In this document: piece by piece, positions 23,859-31,981 of the stretch | How the letters are laid out: each line of letters starts with the position of its first letter | How positions within the stretch are numbered: the stretch's first letter is position 1 | Assembly (NCBI GenBank): GCA_040904825.1 | Contig: JBBDSU010000033.1 | Coordinates: 1 to 44,833, forward strand | DNA length: 44,833 nucleotides | Direction: 5' to 3' | From: JBBDSU01 sp040904825 | GTDB taxonomy: Bacteria; Actinomycetota; Nitriliruptoria; Nitriliruptorales; Nitriliruptoraceae | Notes under the pieces: model-generated | The model's input: only the letters and a program-made list of their open reading frames with translations | Told to the model about the DNA's origin: nothing | Database searches by the model: none | Position numbers and translations under genes: made by a program

Positions 23859-25162
23859 ACGAGACATTGCTCGTTGCGACCGTGCTGGCACTGATCGGCG
23901 CGAATGGCGTATTTGTTGCCGCTGAGTTCGCGTTGGTGACGGTTCGCCGGCCGGTGGTCGATGAACGTGCAGCTGCCGGGGACCGCCGTGCACGTGCGGT
24001 GCGCCGTGAGCTCAGCGATGTGTCGTTTGCCTTGTCTGTGGCACAATTCGGCATCACCCTGACGTCATTGTTGGTCGGGTTCTTGGCGGAACGCGCCGTT
24101 GGCGACGTCTTTCTGCGGCCCCTGTTGGCGTTTGCCGGTGTCCCGGAAGCGTGGTCACTGCCGATCGCACTGGGCGGGGCATTGCTGCTGTCGACTGCAG
24201 TCCAGGTGGTTATGGGGGAACTGGTGCCCAAGCAGCTGGCACTGGCACGACCGCTTGGCGTTGCCTTGGCCTTGACACCTGCGACGCGTGCGTTCGGTCA
24301 AGTGTTGCGGCCGGTGATCCGACTGTTCGACGAAGCCGCTGCAGCACTCGCTCGGCGTCTGTTCTCCATCGAGATATCAGACCAACTCGAAGGAGGCCGT
24401 TCACTGGATGAACTGGCACGCATCATCGACGAGTCCGGCGCGCAAGGCAGCTTGACTGACGCTCAAACGAATCTGCTGCGGCGTGCTGTGATACTCGGCG
24501 ACATGACTGTGGAGTCAGTCATGGTGCCACGACCTGACATTGTCTGGATTGAATGGGATGCAACAGTCGCGGACCTCCGCGAACTCGCGCGGGCCACTGG
24601 CCACAGTCGGTTTCCGGTGCGAGGAGAGCATGAAGACGAGGCAGTGGGCTCCATCCATGTCAAGGATGCGCTGGCCGTGCCCTTCGATGAGTACAAGCGA
24701 ACAGCGATCGCTCCGTTGGTGGCGCCCGTGCTCATTGTCCCCGAATCTGCGTCCGGACGGGCACTGCTGTCAGGGTTCAAACGGGACGGCCGGACGTTTG
24801 CTCTCGTCATTGATGAGCATGGTGGCACTGCCGGCATCGTCACCGTCGAGGACCTGCTCGAGGCGCTGGTGGGAGACATCACTGACGAGTTTGATGTCGA
24901 GGTTGCGCCAGTGCGGCGGGCTGGCCATGGGCGGTTCATCGTTGATGGAGCGATGAACGCGCAGCGCCTTGACGAACTGTGCGGATTCGCCTTGCCCGCT
25001 GGCGACTACGCGACGGTCGCTGGCTTCTTCCTGGATCTATGGGGTCAGATCCCTGAGCCTGGGAATCAGATTGTCTTCGATGGATGGGTCCTGACGGTGC
25101 TCACCATGGACGAGTTGCGCATCACCCGTTTGTCGTTGGAGAATCCCGAGGCTGTGTCATGA
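23855..25162 (+). CDS. DUF21-CBS membrane protein, HlyC/CorC (MgtE-independent Mg/Co efflux) family, copy 1
   Basis: A 435-aa inner-membrane protein: an N-terminal DUF21 (CNNM-like) domain with helices at residues 3-25, about 60-85 and 100-125 and the motifs VFVAAEFALVTVRR and VVMGELVPKQLALA; two CBS domains (VESVMVPRPDIVWIEWDATVADLREL; FALVIDEHGGTAGIVTVEDLLEALVGDI); and a CorC_HlyC C-terminal domain. Members are linked to Mg2+ or Co2+ export and are often called hemolysins without good reason. GTG 23855 overlaps the TetR stop, and its stop overlaps the next paralogue (ATGA). Two unlike copies in a row are usual in actinobacteria and may form heterodimers. Confidence 0.92.
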   Translation: MNETLLVATVLALIGANGVFVAAEFALVTVRRPVVDERAAAGDRRARAVRRELSDVSFALSVAQFGITLTSLLVGFLAERAVGDVFLRPLLAFAGVPEAWSLPIALGGALLLSTAVQVVMGELVPKQLALARPLGVALALTPATRAFGQVLRPVIRLFDEAAAALARRLFSIEISDQLEGGRSLDELARIIDESGAQGSLTDAQTNLLRRAVILGDMTVESVMVPRPDIVWIEWDATVADLRELARATGHSRFPVRGEHEDEAVGSIHVKDALAVPFDEYKRTAIAPLVAPVLIVPESASGRALLSGFKRDGRTFALVIDEHGGTAGIVTVEDLLEALVGDITDEFDVEVAPVRRAGHGRFIVDGAMNAQRLDELCGFALPAGDYATVAGFFLDLWGQIPEPGNQIVFDGWVLTVLTMDELRITRLSLENPEAVS

Positions 25163-26517
25163 CCATCGCTGCAGCACCGTCGATGGCGACTGCCGAGTTC
25201 AGTGTTGGTGCCATCGTTGTTGCGGTCGTCCTGTTAGTGGTCAATGGGGCGTTCACTGCGACCGAGATCGGTCTGTTGGCGGCGAGGCCGGCACGGATCG
25301 AACGCGCCCACCAGGAAGGCGACCGGCGCGCTGAATGGGCGTTAAAGGCGCTCGGCGATCTGCAGACGAGCTTCTCGGCTACGCAGCTTGGTGTGACGAT
25401 GAGTTCGCTCGGACTGGGTGTTATCGCTGAGCCCGCAGTGGCAGCTCTGTTGGTCCGATGGTTGGAACCGACAGGGTTGCCTGAGGGCGCGACGTTGGTT
25501 ATTGCTGTCACACTGGCGCTGGCTGTCGTGGTATTTCTGCACATGGTCGTCGGCGACATGGCCCCTAAGAATCTGGCGATTGCCCGCGCCGAAGATGTCG
25601 TGCTCGTGGTCGCTCGATGGTTCGGTTGGTTCGTCGCCGTCTTCAGGCCATTGATCATCGTGCTCAACGTCACGTCGACGGTCGTGCTGCGCGTGTTGAG
25701 GACCGATCCGGTCGAAGGCCATCAGTTGATGCACACGGCGGATGAGTTGGCCCTCGTCGTCACTGATTCTGTCGAGCAAGGCATGATCCCCAGCGAGGAT
25801 GCTGGAGTGCTCGGTGCGGCGCTGCGCCTCGGATCGATCACCGCGCAATCGGCCATGACTCCGCGCACAGACCTTGCGGCTGTGCCAGCCGAAGCGCTGC
25901 TGGACGACATCGTCGCCACAGCCGTCGCCAGTGGTCACACACGCTTGATTGTCTACAGCGGGGACCTCGACAACGCCATTGGCATCGTCCATGTCAAGGA
26001 CGTGATCGTGTTGGACGAAGACCAGACGACGATCACCGCCGCGGAGTTGCTGCGACCGCTCGCGGCGATTCCGCCGAGTCGCAGTCTCGACCTGCTGTTG
26101 GCCGATATGCGCGAGGACGGCCACCATGCGATGCTGGTTGTTGACGAGTTCGGGTCCACCATTGGCTTGATCACGATGGAGGATGTACTCGAAGAACTGG
26201 TCGGCGACATCATCGACGAGTTCGATGATGTCGATCCGTCACTGGTGGCTTCTGACCAGCGGTGGGTTGTGCCCGGCACGATGCGTCGCGATGAACTCGA
26301 GCGACTGACAGGGCTCTGCCTGGAGGGTGTCAGCGAGACGGTGTCGGGATGGACCGTCGAACACCTTGGCCGGTTGCTCAAGGCCGGTGATACCGCTGTC
26401 GTTGACGGTTGGCGCTTGAGGGTGCTGAACCTTGAAGGTCGACGGGCAGGCCGCATCGAGATCATTGCACCGCGGCGTGGTCTGGTGTCCGCAACTGGTT
26501 CCAGCGCACATGGATGA
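25159..26517 (+). CDS. DUF21-CBS membrane protein, HlyC/CorC family, copy 2
   Basis: A 452-aa paralogue of the preceding gene with the same architecture: DUF21 helices (VVAVVLLVVNGAFTATEIGLLAARPARIERA; MVVGDMAPKNLAIARAED), two CBS domains (AQSAMTPRTDLAAVPAEALLDDIV; AMLVVDEFGSTIGLITMEDVLEELVGDIIDEFDD) and a C-terminal CorC_HlyC domain. ATG 25159 overlaps the previous stop. The paralogues share the GEL/GDM-(V/A)PK motif but differ widely elsewhere, so the duplication is old. It ends inside the start of the uracil-DNA glycosylase gene (8-bp overlap). Confidence 0.92.
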   Translation: MTIAAAPSMATAEFSVGAIVVAVVLLVVNGAFTATEIGLLAARPARIERAHQEGDRRAEWALKALGDLQTSFSATQLGVTMSSLGLGVIAEPAVAALLVRWLEPTGLPEGATLVIAVTLALAVVVFLHMVVGDMAPKNLAIARAEDVVLVVARWFGWFVAVFRPLIIVLNVTSTVVLRVLRTDPVEGHQLMHTADELALVVTDSVEQGMIPSEDAGVLGAALRLGSITAQSAMTPRTDLAAVPAEALLDDIVATAVASGHTRLIVYSGDLDNAIGIVHVKDVIVLDEDQTTITAAELLRPLAAIPPSRSLDLLLADMREDGHHAMLVVDEFGSTIGLITMEDVLEELVGDIIDEFDDVDPSLVASDQRWVVPGTMRRDELERLTGLCLEGVSETVSGWTVEHLGRLLKAGDTAVVDGWRLRVLNLEGRRAGRIEIIAPRRGLVSATGSSAHG

Positions 26518-27115
26518 CCGAGTGACGTTCACAGCGGCCGAACTGGATGCGTTTCGCGACCGGGAGGTGGCTGACCTGGTCGACCTTGCCCACACGCGAC
26601 CACGCCTGGTCTTCGTCGGCATCAATCCGGGACTGTGGACAGCTGCCACCGGCAGCCATTTCGCGCATCCGACCAATCGCTTCTACCCGGCGCTGCATGC
26701 AGCTGGTCTCACGTCGCGGCCGTTCGATCGGGTTCACGGATTGCCCGAGACCGATCGACGTGAACTGACTGACAAGGGCATCGCGATCACCAACTTGGTG
26801 AGTCGAGCGACGACGCGCGCATCGGAGCTGAGCGCCCAAGAACTGCGCGATGGTGGTGTATCGCTCGTTGCGCGCATGACTCAATGGCGGCCGACAGTGG
26901 TGGCAGTCGCCGGGGTAACCGCATATCGCACCGCTTTTGCGCGATCCCGAGCCACGATGGGTGAGCAGGGGGACGCAATGACGCCCGGTACAGCATGGTG
27001 GGTGGTCCCAAATCCGAGCGGCCTCAACGCTCATGAAACCATCGCGTCGTTGGCCGCCTGGTATCGGCAGGTCGCTGTTGCCGCGGGCGTTGAACTTTTG
27101 TCACAAGGTCGGTAG
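26510..27115 (+). CDS. mug: Uracil/thymine mismatch DNA glycosylase, Mug/TDG type
   Basis: A 201-aa member of the uracil-DNA glycosylase superfamily that removes uracil or thymine from G:U/G:T mismatches. It has the catalytic motif VFVGINPGLWTAATGSHFAHPTNRFYPALHAAGL (N39 in GINPG as in Mug) and the second motif WWVVPNPSGLNAH near residue 165. The middle motif AITNLVSRAT also matches Mug. ATG 26510 overlaps the stop of the CorC-like gene by 8 bp; GTG 26522 is an alternative. Its end overlaps the convergent unknown gene by 15 bp. The link to the CorC-like genes may be only transcriptional. Confidence 0.87.
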   Translation: MDDRVTFTAAELDAFRDREVADLVDLAHTRPRLVFVGINPGLWTAATGSHFAHPTNRFYPALHAAGLTSRPFDRVHGLPETDRRELTDKGIAITNLVSRATTRASELSAQELRDGGVSLVARMTQWRPTVVAVAGVTAYRTAFARSRATMGEQGDAMTPGTAWWVVPNPSGLNAHETIASLAAWYRQVAVAAGVELLSQGR

Positions 27116-27571
27116 CGAACCCCGTTTTGGATCGAATTCGGCGAAAACGTCGGTGACGGCTTCCATCGCGTCGACGGCATGTTGGAGCGGATGAAGAAAT
27201 GGCATCGCGGTCGGGTCGAGGGGTTCATCGTCGATGAATTCCTCAAGACCCTGGTCATCGAAGGCGGCGGCGGTCAGGCGCGGAGGATGTCGCCGAGCGC
27301 CGAACACCACCACGACGACATCGCGACCGGATGCTTCCGCCTCGGCGATAAAACCCCAGCACGGAACACCTGGTCCGGCCACGTGATCCAGCGCCAACTG
27401 CGCAATGACCGCGTGCCGGGATTCGTCGTCGGCTGGAAAATCGGGCAGCGTGACCAATTGGGTGCGGTCGGGACCCGGCAGGACGACGGTCGGAGGGAGC
27501 GGTCGCTCACGCTTGGTGGCGAGGTCGCTGGCCGCCTGTTGACAGACAAACTTCAGTTCGTCGAACTGCAT
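27101..27571 (-). CDS. Uncharacterised 156-aa protein downstream of ilvD
   Basis: The protein opens MQFDELKFVCQQAASDLATK and contains strand-like segments VTLPDFPADDE, PCWGFIAEAEASGRDVVVVVFGAR and a C-terminal acidic tail with two helices. No transmembrane region or catalytic signature is seen and I do not recognise the family. ATG 27571 follows GAGGG with a short spacer and lies 7 bp after the ilvD stop, so it is in the ilvD transcript. The last 15 bp overlap the convergent mug gene. A role tied to ilvD is possible only from position. Confidence 0.7.
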   Translation of the reverse strand: MQFDELKFVCQQAASDLATKRERPLPPTVVLPGPDRTQLVTLPDFPADDESRHAVIAQLALDHVAGPGVPCWGFIAEAEASGRDVVVVVFGARRHPPRLTAAAFDDQGLEEFIDDEPLDPTAMPFLHPLQHAVDAMEAVTDVFAEFDPKRGSLPTL

Positions 27572-27578
27572 CGAGCCC

Positions 27579-29261
27579 TCACACGCTGGTGGTCGCTCCC
27601 TCGGACGCCGAACGGACGGTCTTGGCGTACTTGGCGAGTACACCGCGCGTGTAGCGCGGCGGCAACGGTTGCCACGTCGTCCGTCGCTGCGCAAGGACGT
27701 CGTCGTCGACGAGGAGATCGATGCTCCGCGCTGGCACATCGATGCGAATGGTGTCACCTTCTTCGACAAGCGCGATCGGGCCACCGTCTGTCGCTTCGGG
27801 TGCAACGTGCGCGATGGAGAAGCCGTGCGTCGCGCCAGAGAAACGACCATCGGTGATGAGCGCAACGCTCCCGCCAAGACCAGCACCTTTCACCGCCGAC
27901 GTCACAGCCAGCATTTCACGCATGCCGGGTCCGCCCTTGGGGCCTTCGTAGCGGATAAGGATGATGTCACCAGGGTTGATCTGGCCGGTGAGCACGGCAG
28001 CCATGGCGGCCTGCTCGCCATCAAAGACGCGAGCCGGCCCCTCAAGTCGTTCCTGTTCGGCCGTCATGCCAGCGATCTTGACCACGGCACCGTCAGGCGC
28101 CAGCGAACCGCGCAAGATCGCCAGACCCCCATCTGCGTGGATAGGCCGGTTCAGTGGGCGCACGACGTCACCATCCGGAGCCGGGGGGTCCAGTGCTTCG
28201 ATCTCCTCAGCAAGAGAACGCCCCGTCACGGTAAGCGCGTCGCCGTGGAGGAGATCGGCGTCGAGGAGTTCCTTGAGGACCACAGGCACGCCACCGATAC
28301 GGTCGATGTCGTTCATGACATAGCGCCCGCCGGGCTTCGTGTCGGCAATATGGGGCACGCGGCGACCGATGCGATCGAAGTCGTCGATGGTCAGTTCGAC
28401 TTCCGCTTCGCGGGCGATGGCCAGTAGGTGCAGCACGGCATTGGTCGATCCACCAACAGCCATCACGACGCTGATCGCGTTCTCAAGCGCTTTGCGGGTG
28501 ATGATGCGGCGCGAGGTGAGACCGGCGTGGAGCGCTTCGACAGCCACGACGCCTGATCGGCGGGCTATCTCATCACGCCGTGGGTCTGGTGCGGGTGCGG
28601 CCGAAGAACCGGGCAGGGCCATGCCCAGCGCTTCGATCGCCGACGCCATGGTGTTCGCAGTGAACATGCCGCCACACGATCCTTCGCCGGGACACGCACT
28701 GCGTTCAATCTGCGAGAGTTCATCATCGTCGATCTGACCGCGGGCCCGCGCACCGACGGCCTCGAAGACGTCTTGGATAGTGATGTCGTGCCCTTTGTGA
28801 CGTCCCGGCATGATGGATCCGCCGTAGACGAACACGGCGGGAACATCGAGTCGTGCCGCTGCCATCGCCATGCCCGGCAGTGACTTGTCGCACCCGGCGA
28901 ACGTCACCATGCCGTCAAAACGTTCCGCATGCATCACCGTCTCGACGGAGTCGGCGATCACTTCACGGGACACCAGCGAGGCGCGCATTCCCTCGTGGCC
29001 CATCGAGATGCCGTCGGAGACAGCGATGGTCACGAACTCGATCGGAAAGCCGCCAGCGTCCCGCACGCCCAATTTCGCTTGCTTGGCCAAGCGATCGAGC
29101 GGCAAGTTGCACGGTGTGACCTCGTTCCACGATGAGACGACGCCAACCTGCGGCTTTCCCCAATCGTCGTCGGACATGCCGACAGCTCGGAGCATGGCCC
29201 GGGCCGGGGCACGCTCGTACCCATCGGTCACATCGCGGCTGCGGTGTTTGGCGTCCGGCAT
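27579..29261 (-). CDS. ilvD: Dihydroxy-acid dehydratase IlvD
   Basis: IlvD dehydrates 2,3-dihydroxy-isovalerate and 2,3-dihydroxy-methylvalerate in valine and isoleucine synthesis (cytoplasm). The 560-aa protein has the three Fe-S cysteines C51 (TPCN), C124 (AGCDKS) and C196 (GEGSCGGMFTANTM), the KPGG/NDIDR substrate segment and the GPKGGPGMREML and ALITDGRFSGATHG motifs. The cysteine layout matches the [2Fe-2S]-type IlvD group. The start at ATG 29261 follows GAGG at six bases; the ATG at 29267 overlaps that site. Other ilv genes are not in the window, so the gene is solitary apart from its unknown partner. Confidence 0.96.
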   Translation of the reverse strand: MPDAKHRSRDVTDGYERAPARAMLRAVGMSDDDWGKPQVGVVSSWNEVTPCNLPLDRLAKQAKLGVRDAGGFPIEFVTIAVSDGISMGHEGMRASLVSREVIADSVETVMHAERFDGMVTFAGCDKSLPGMAMAAARLDVPAVFVYGGSIMPGRHKGHDITIQDVFEAVGARARGQIDDDELSQIERSACPGEGSCGGMFTANTMASAIEALGMALPGSSAAPAPDPRRDEIARRSGVVAVEALHAGLTSRRIITRKALENAISVVMAVGGSTNAVLHLLAIAREAEVELTIDDFDRIGRRVPHIADTKPGGRYVMNDIDRIGGVPVVLKELLDADLLHGDALTVTGRSLAEEIEALDPPAPDGDVVRPLNRPIHADGGLAILRGSLAPDGAVVKIAGMTAEQERLEGPARVFDGEQAAMAAVLTGQINPGDIILIRYEGPKGGPGMREMLAVTSAVKGAGLGGSVALITDGRFSGATHGFSIAHVAPEATDGGPIALVEEGDTIRIDVPARSIDLLVDDDVLAQRRTTWQPLPPRYTRGVLAKYAKTVRSASEGATTSV

Positions 29262-29419
29262 GCTCATCCTCGTTGTCGATGATCACCAGGGAGGGCTATC
29301 TGACCACAACAGACCGTGCCACGTCGAACCGTGCAGCGCCAACCAGACTGTCGCTGGCACGTACCTGCCCGGACGTGCACCGCTAGCGTGGCGGTCGATC
29401 CCAGCATGAAGGCGCCACG

Positions 29420-29893
29420 ATGGATCCGATCCAGTCCGTTGATTCTGAAGCGATCGTCCTTGTCGCAGAGCGTGTGCGTGCAGGTGAAACCGTCGACGTA
29501 TCCACAGCAGGCATGCCTCGTGGGCCATTCGTCACCGATGTCTTAGGTCTTGAGTTTGGTCAAGCATCGCACGGACGACTGACCGCACACCTGGTCCTCG
29601 ATGAACGTCATCACCAGCCGTATGGCATTGTCCATGGCGGGATCTGGTGCGCTGTCGTAGAAACCATGGCCTCTGTGGCGGCAGCCCTCCACGCTCCAGA
29701 CGGTCATGTTGTGGTGGGCGTGAACAATTCGACAGATTTTCTCCGACCGCATCGCGCCGGCCGTGTCGAAGGTGAGGCGAGCTTGATTCACCTCGGGCGC
29801 ACACAACAACTTTGGCAGGTCGCGCTTCGGCGGGATGACGATGCGATGGTGGCTCGCGGACAGGTGCGACTGCAACACGTCGCCAGCCGTTGA
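29420..29893 (+). CDS. Hotdog-fold thioesterase (PaaI/YdiI type)
   Basis: A 157-aa hotdog protein, probably hydrolysing an acyl- or aryl-CoA. The family core is HHQPYGIVHGGIWCAVVETMASVAAAL, with the HGG helix-start and catalytic acidic residue (E of VVETMAS), followed by VVVGVNNSTDFLRPHRAG. The C-terminal strand VARGQVRLQHV closes the fold. ATG 29420 follows GAAGG at 7 bp. It is divergent from ilvD. The ydiI-type menaquinone thioesterase has the same motif, but substrate cannot be read here. Confidence 0.86.
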   Translation: MDPIQSVDSEAIVLVAERVRAGETVDVSTAGMPRGPFVTDVLGLEFGQASHGRLTAHLVLDERHHQPYGIVHGGIWCAVVETMASVAAALHAPDGHVVVGVNNSTDFLRPHRAGRVEGEASLIHLGRTQQLWQVALRRDDDAMVARGQVRLQHVASR

Positions 29894-29974
29894 TACGTGC
29901 CTTGTTGCTGGCCGCTTCGGTGGTCGGGGCAGCGACACTGTGGACGGCATGGCCGGGTGTGACACATCGGTCGG

Positions 29975-31738
29975 TCAACCGCGTCGGCGACGAGTGAGCG
30001 TGATACGTCGACGGGCTACGAAACGGCGCATGAACCGGTCTTCAGCGTCTTCAGGGCCGATAAGGACCAGACGCGCCCCTTGTGTCAGCGGTGTGTGCGG
30101 GTCGGGATAGGAGGATGTCTCGGCGTCGGTCAACACGGCTACCACCGTGCATCCCGTCGTGGCCTGCAGATCGAGCTCAGCCAGTCGGCGGCCGACCAGT
30201 TTTGGCGGCACTGTCTGCCGAAAAGCGACGAGCCCTTCAGTGATCAGCGTTGCTGATTCCGAGCGCATGCGGTTCCAGACTTCGGTGGCCCCAGTCGATG
30301 CGTACGACAGGACGAAGTCTGCGCCGGCGCGGTACATCGTTGACAGGTTGCGTTCATGGGCGACGCGCCCCAGCACGAGGGCGTCGTTGCGCAGGCGTCG
30401 TGCATACAACGTGAGGAAGATATTGATGTCATCATCGTGGGTCGTGATCAGCACGGCCGACGCATCGTCGATGCCGGCATCGCTGAGCTTTGAACGATCG
30501 GCCGCGTCACCGATCACATAGTCGAAGCCGTTGCGTTGGCGTGAAGGGTCCTTCTCGACGATCCGGCATGTCCGCCCAGATTGCTGCACCGTGTCGGCAG
30601 CCGCGCGGCCTACACGACCTCCGCCGATGATCACGACGGGCGCGCGAGGCCGATCTTGGTCGGCACTCTCAGCGTGGCCCGGCGTGCCCTTGTCGCTGGC
30701 ATCAGCCGTCGCCGATGCGTAGGCGGCCACGTCATCGGCATGGCCGGCGAGCACGAGGATTGACGTATCGGCGATGCGGATGTCGCCGCTGGGTTGCTGG
30801 AGAGTCCCGCGGTCCCAAATACCGACGACGGAGAGCCGATGGCGTTCCCGTAGATCAATGTCGGATAGCAAGCGTCCGGTGAGGTCGGTGCCGGCCGCGA
30901 TCATTTCGGCGATGACGACGTGTTCGAAATGCGCAATGATCTGGCAGCCACGAGTGCGTGACAGAATCCGTCGAGCCAGGGCGTTGCCGAGCAATTGGCC
31001 GAGCTGGAGGACATGGTCGGCTCCGGCCAATTCGAGCACGTCTACCGAGTCCGGATCGTTGGCGGTGACCACCAGGAGGGGTCGTTCGGTCACCTGTCTG
31101 ACGGTGAAGGCAACGTTGGTGTTGGCTTGGTCATTGCGTGCGGAGAAGATCAGCGCGGCGTGTTCTGCCCGCGCAGATCTGTACGTCTCAGGATCGTCAA
31201 GGTCCCCGACCATGACGGCGTGCCCGTTGTCGTGGAGTGCCAGCGCGCGATCGATGTCATCGACCAAGATGGCGTACGGCATGCCTGCAGCGCGAGCCCT
31301 CCGGATGAGGACCTCTTCAACTTCCCCATGGCCGGTGACCAACAGATGGTCGGTGATCGTGGCCGGCAGCGATCGAGGCGCTTGAGCCTGGCGAGTTGCG
31401 GCACGCCACGGCACGTAGACCAGTTGGATGAACGTGAAGGGCAAGATGACAAGGATCAGCACCGCACCCGCGCCCAGCACGATGAGCGAGTACAGCCGAC
31501 CGAGGTCGGAGGTGAAGACGATGTCGCCGAACCCGAGGGTCGACATCGTGACGACGGTCCAGTAGATCGCTGCGGCCACCGAATGCTGCTGGCCCTCCCA
31601 GTGCATGACGGCCAGAAAGCCGGCGCTGAAGGTGATGACGATGACGATGAAGACGACCGCCAGCTTGGCCACAGCGCGGGTTCCACTGGCGCCAGACGGG
31701 ATGGTAATGGCCCGCAGGATGGGCCCAACAAGCCTCAT
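29975..31738 (-). CDS. Potassium channel with two cytoplasmic RCK/TrkA-N domains
   Basis: A 587-aa inner-membrane channel subunit. Helix 1 (residues about 22-45), a pore loop with the selectivity filter TLGFGD (67-72), and helix 2 (83-108) form a 2TM potassium channel. Two regulator-of-conductance domains follow, each a TrkA-N/TrkA-C pair. The first has HLLVTGHGEVEEVL instead of a clean GxGxxG and may not bind nucleotide. The second has VVIIGGGRVGRAAADTV with VEKDPSR. ATG 31738 follows AAAGGA at 7 bp. It is divergent from gltB. The long linker between RCKs (about residues 345-375) is Asp/Ser-rich. Potassium conductance is known for the family; direction and gating ligand are unknown. Confidence 0.9.
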   Translation of the reverse strand: MRLVGPILRAITIPSGASGTRAVAKLAVVFIVIVITFSAGFLAVMHWEGQQHSVAAAIYWTVVTMSTLGFGDIVFTSDLGRLYSLIVLGAGAVLILVILPFTFIQLVYVPWRAATRQAQAPRSLPATITDHLLVTGHGEVEEVLIRRARAAGMPYAILVDDIDRALALHDNGHAVMVGDLDDPETYRSARAEHAALIFSARNDQANTNVAFTVRQVTERPLLVVTANDPDSVDVLELAGADHVLQLGQLLGNALARRILSRTRGCQIIAHFEHVVIAEMIAAGTDLTGRLLSDIDLRERHRLSVVGIWDRGTLQQPSGDIRIADTSILVLAGHADDVAAYASATADASDKGTPGHAESADQDRPRAPVVIIGGGRVGRAAADTVQQSGRTCRIVEKDPSRQRNGFDYVIGDAADRSKLSDAGIDDASAVLITTHDDDINIFLTLYARRLRNDALVLGRVAHERNLSTMYRAGADFVLSYASTGATEVWNRMRSESATLITEGLVAFRQTVPPKLVGRRLAELDLQATTGCTVVAVLTDAETSSYPDPHTPLTQGARLVLIGPEDAEDRFMRRFVARRRITLTRRRRG

Positions 31739-31778
31739 ACGGATGTCCTTTCATGACCTCGGCCGGCCCTGGCAGAAG

Positions 31779-31818
31779 TTGGCGCCAGCTGAGCAATACT
31801 GCGCCACACTGGCGCCAG
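31779..31818. promoter_or_regulatory. Two TGGCGCCA repeats in the channel/gltB divergent spacer
   Basis: The 8-bp palindrome TGGCGCCA occurs at 31780-31787 and, as part of the perfect 10-mer CTGGCGCCAG, at 31809-31818, about 30 bp or three helical turns apart. The 10-mer also occurs at 31686-31695 inside the first codons of the channel gene. Repeated sites on one helix face suggest an operator, but no regulator is known for this motif. Confidence 0.28.
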
Positions 31819-31981
31819 GCGACGAGGGGGCGGTCATCCGGGTACGTTAGGGACCTGCGAGCAACGGCGCTCCGACCCTGTCTGAAGCGGGTCCGTGGGT
31901 GCCGTTTGTGATGTGTGAGTGCCACCTCCTCGGGCCGTGCCAGTCACGTCAGGCCGTCTGTGCCGACCAATGAGGTGTGCA

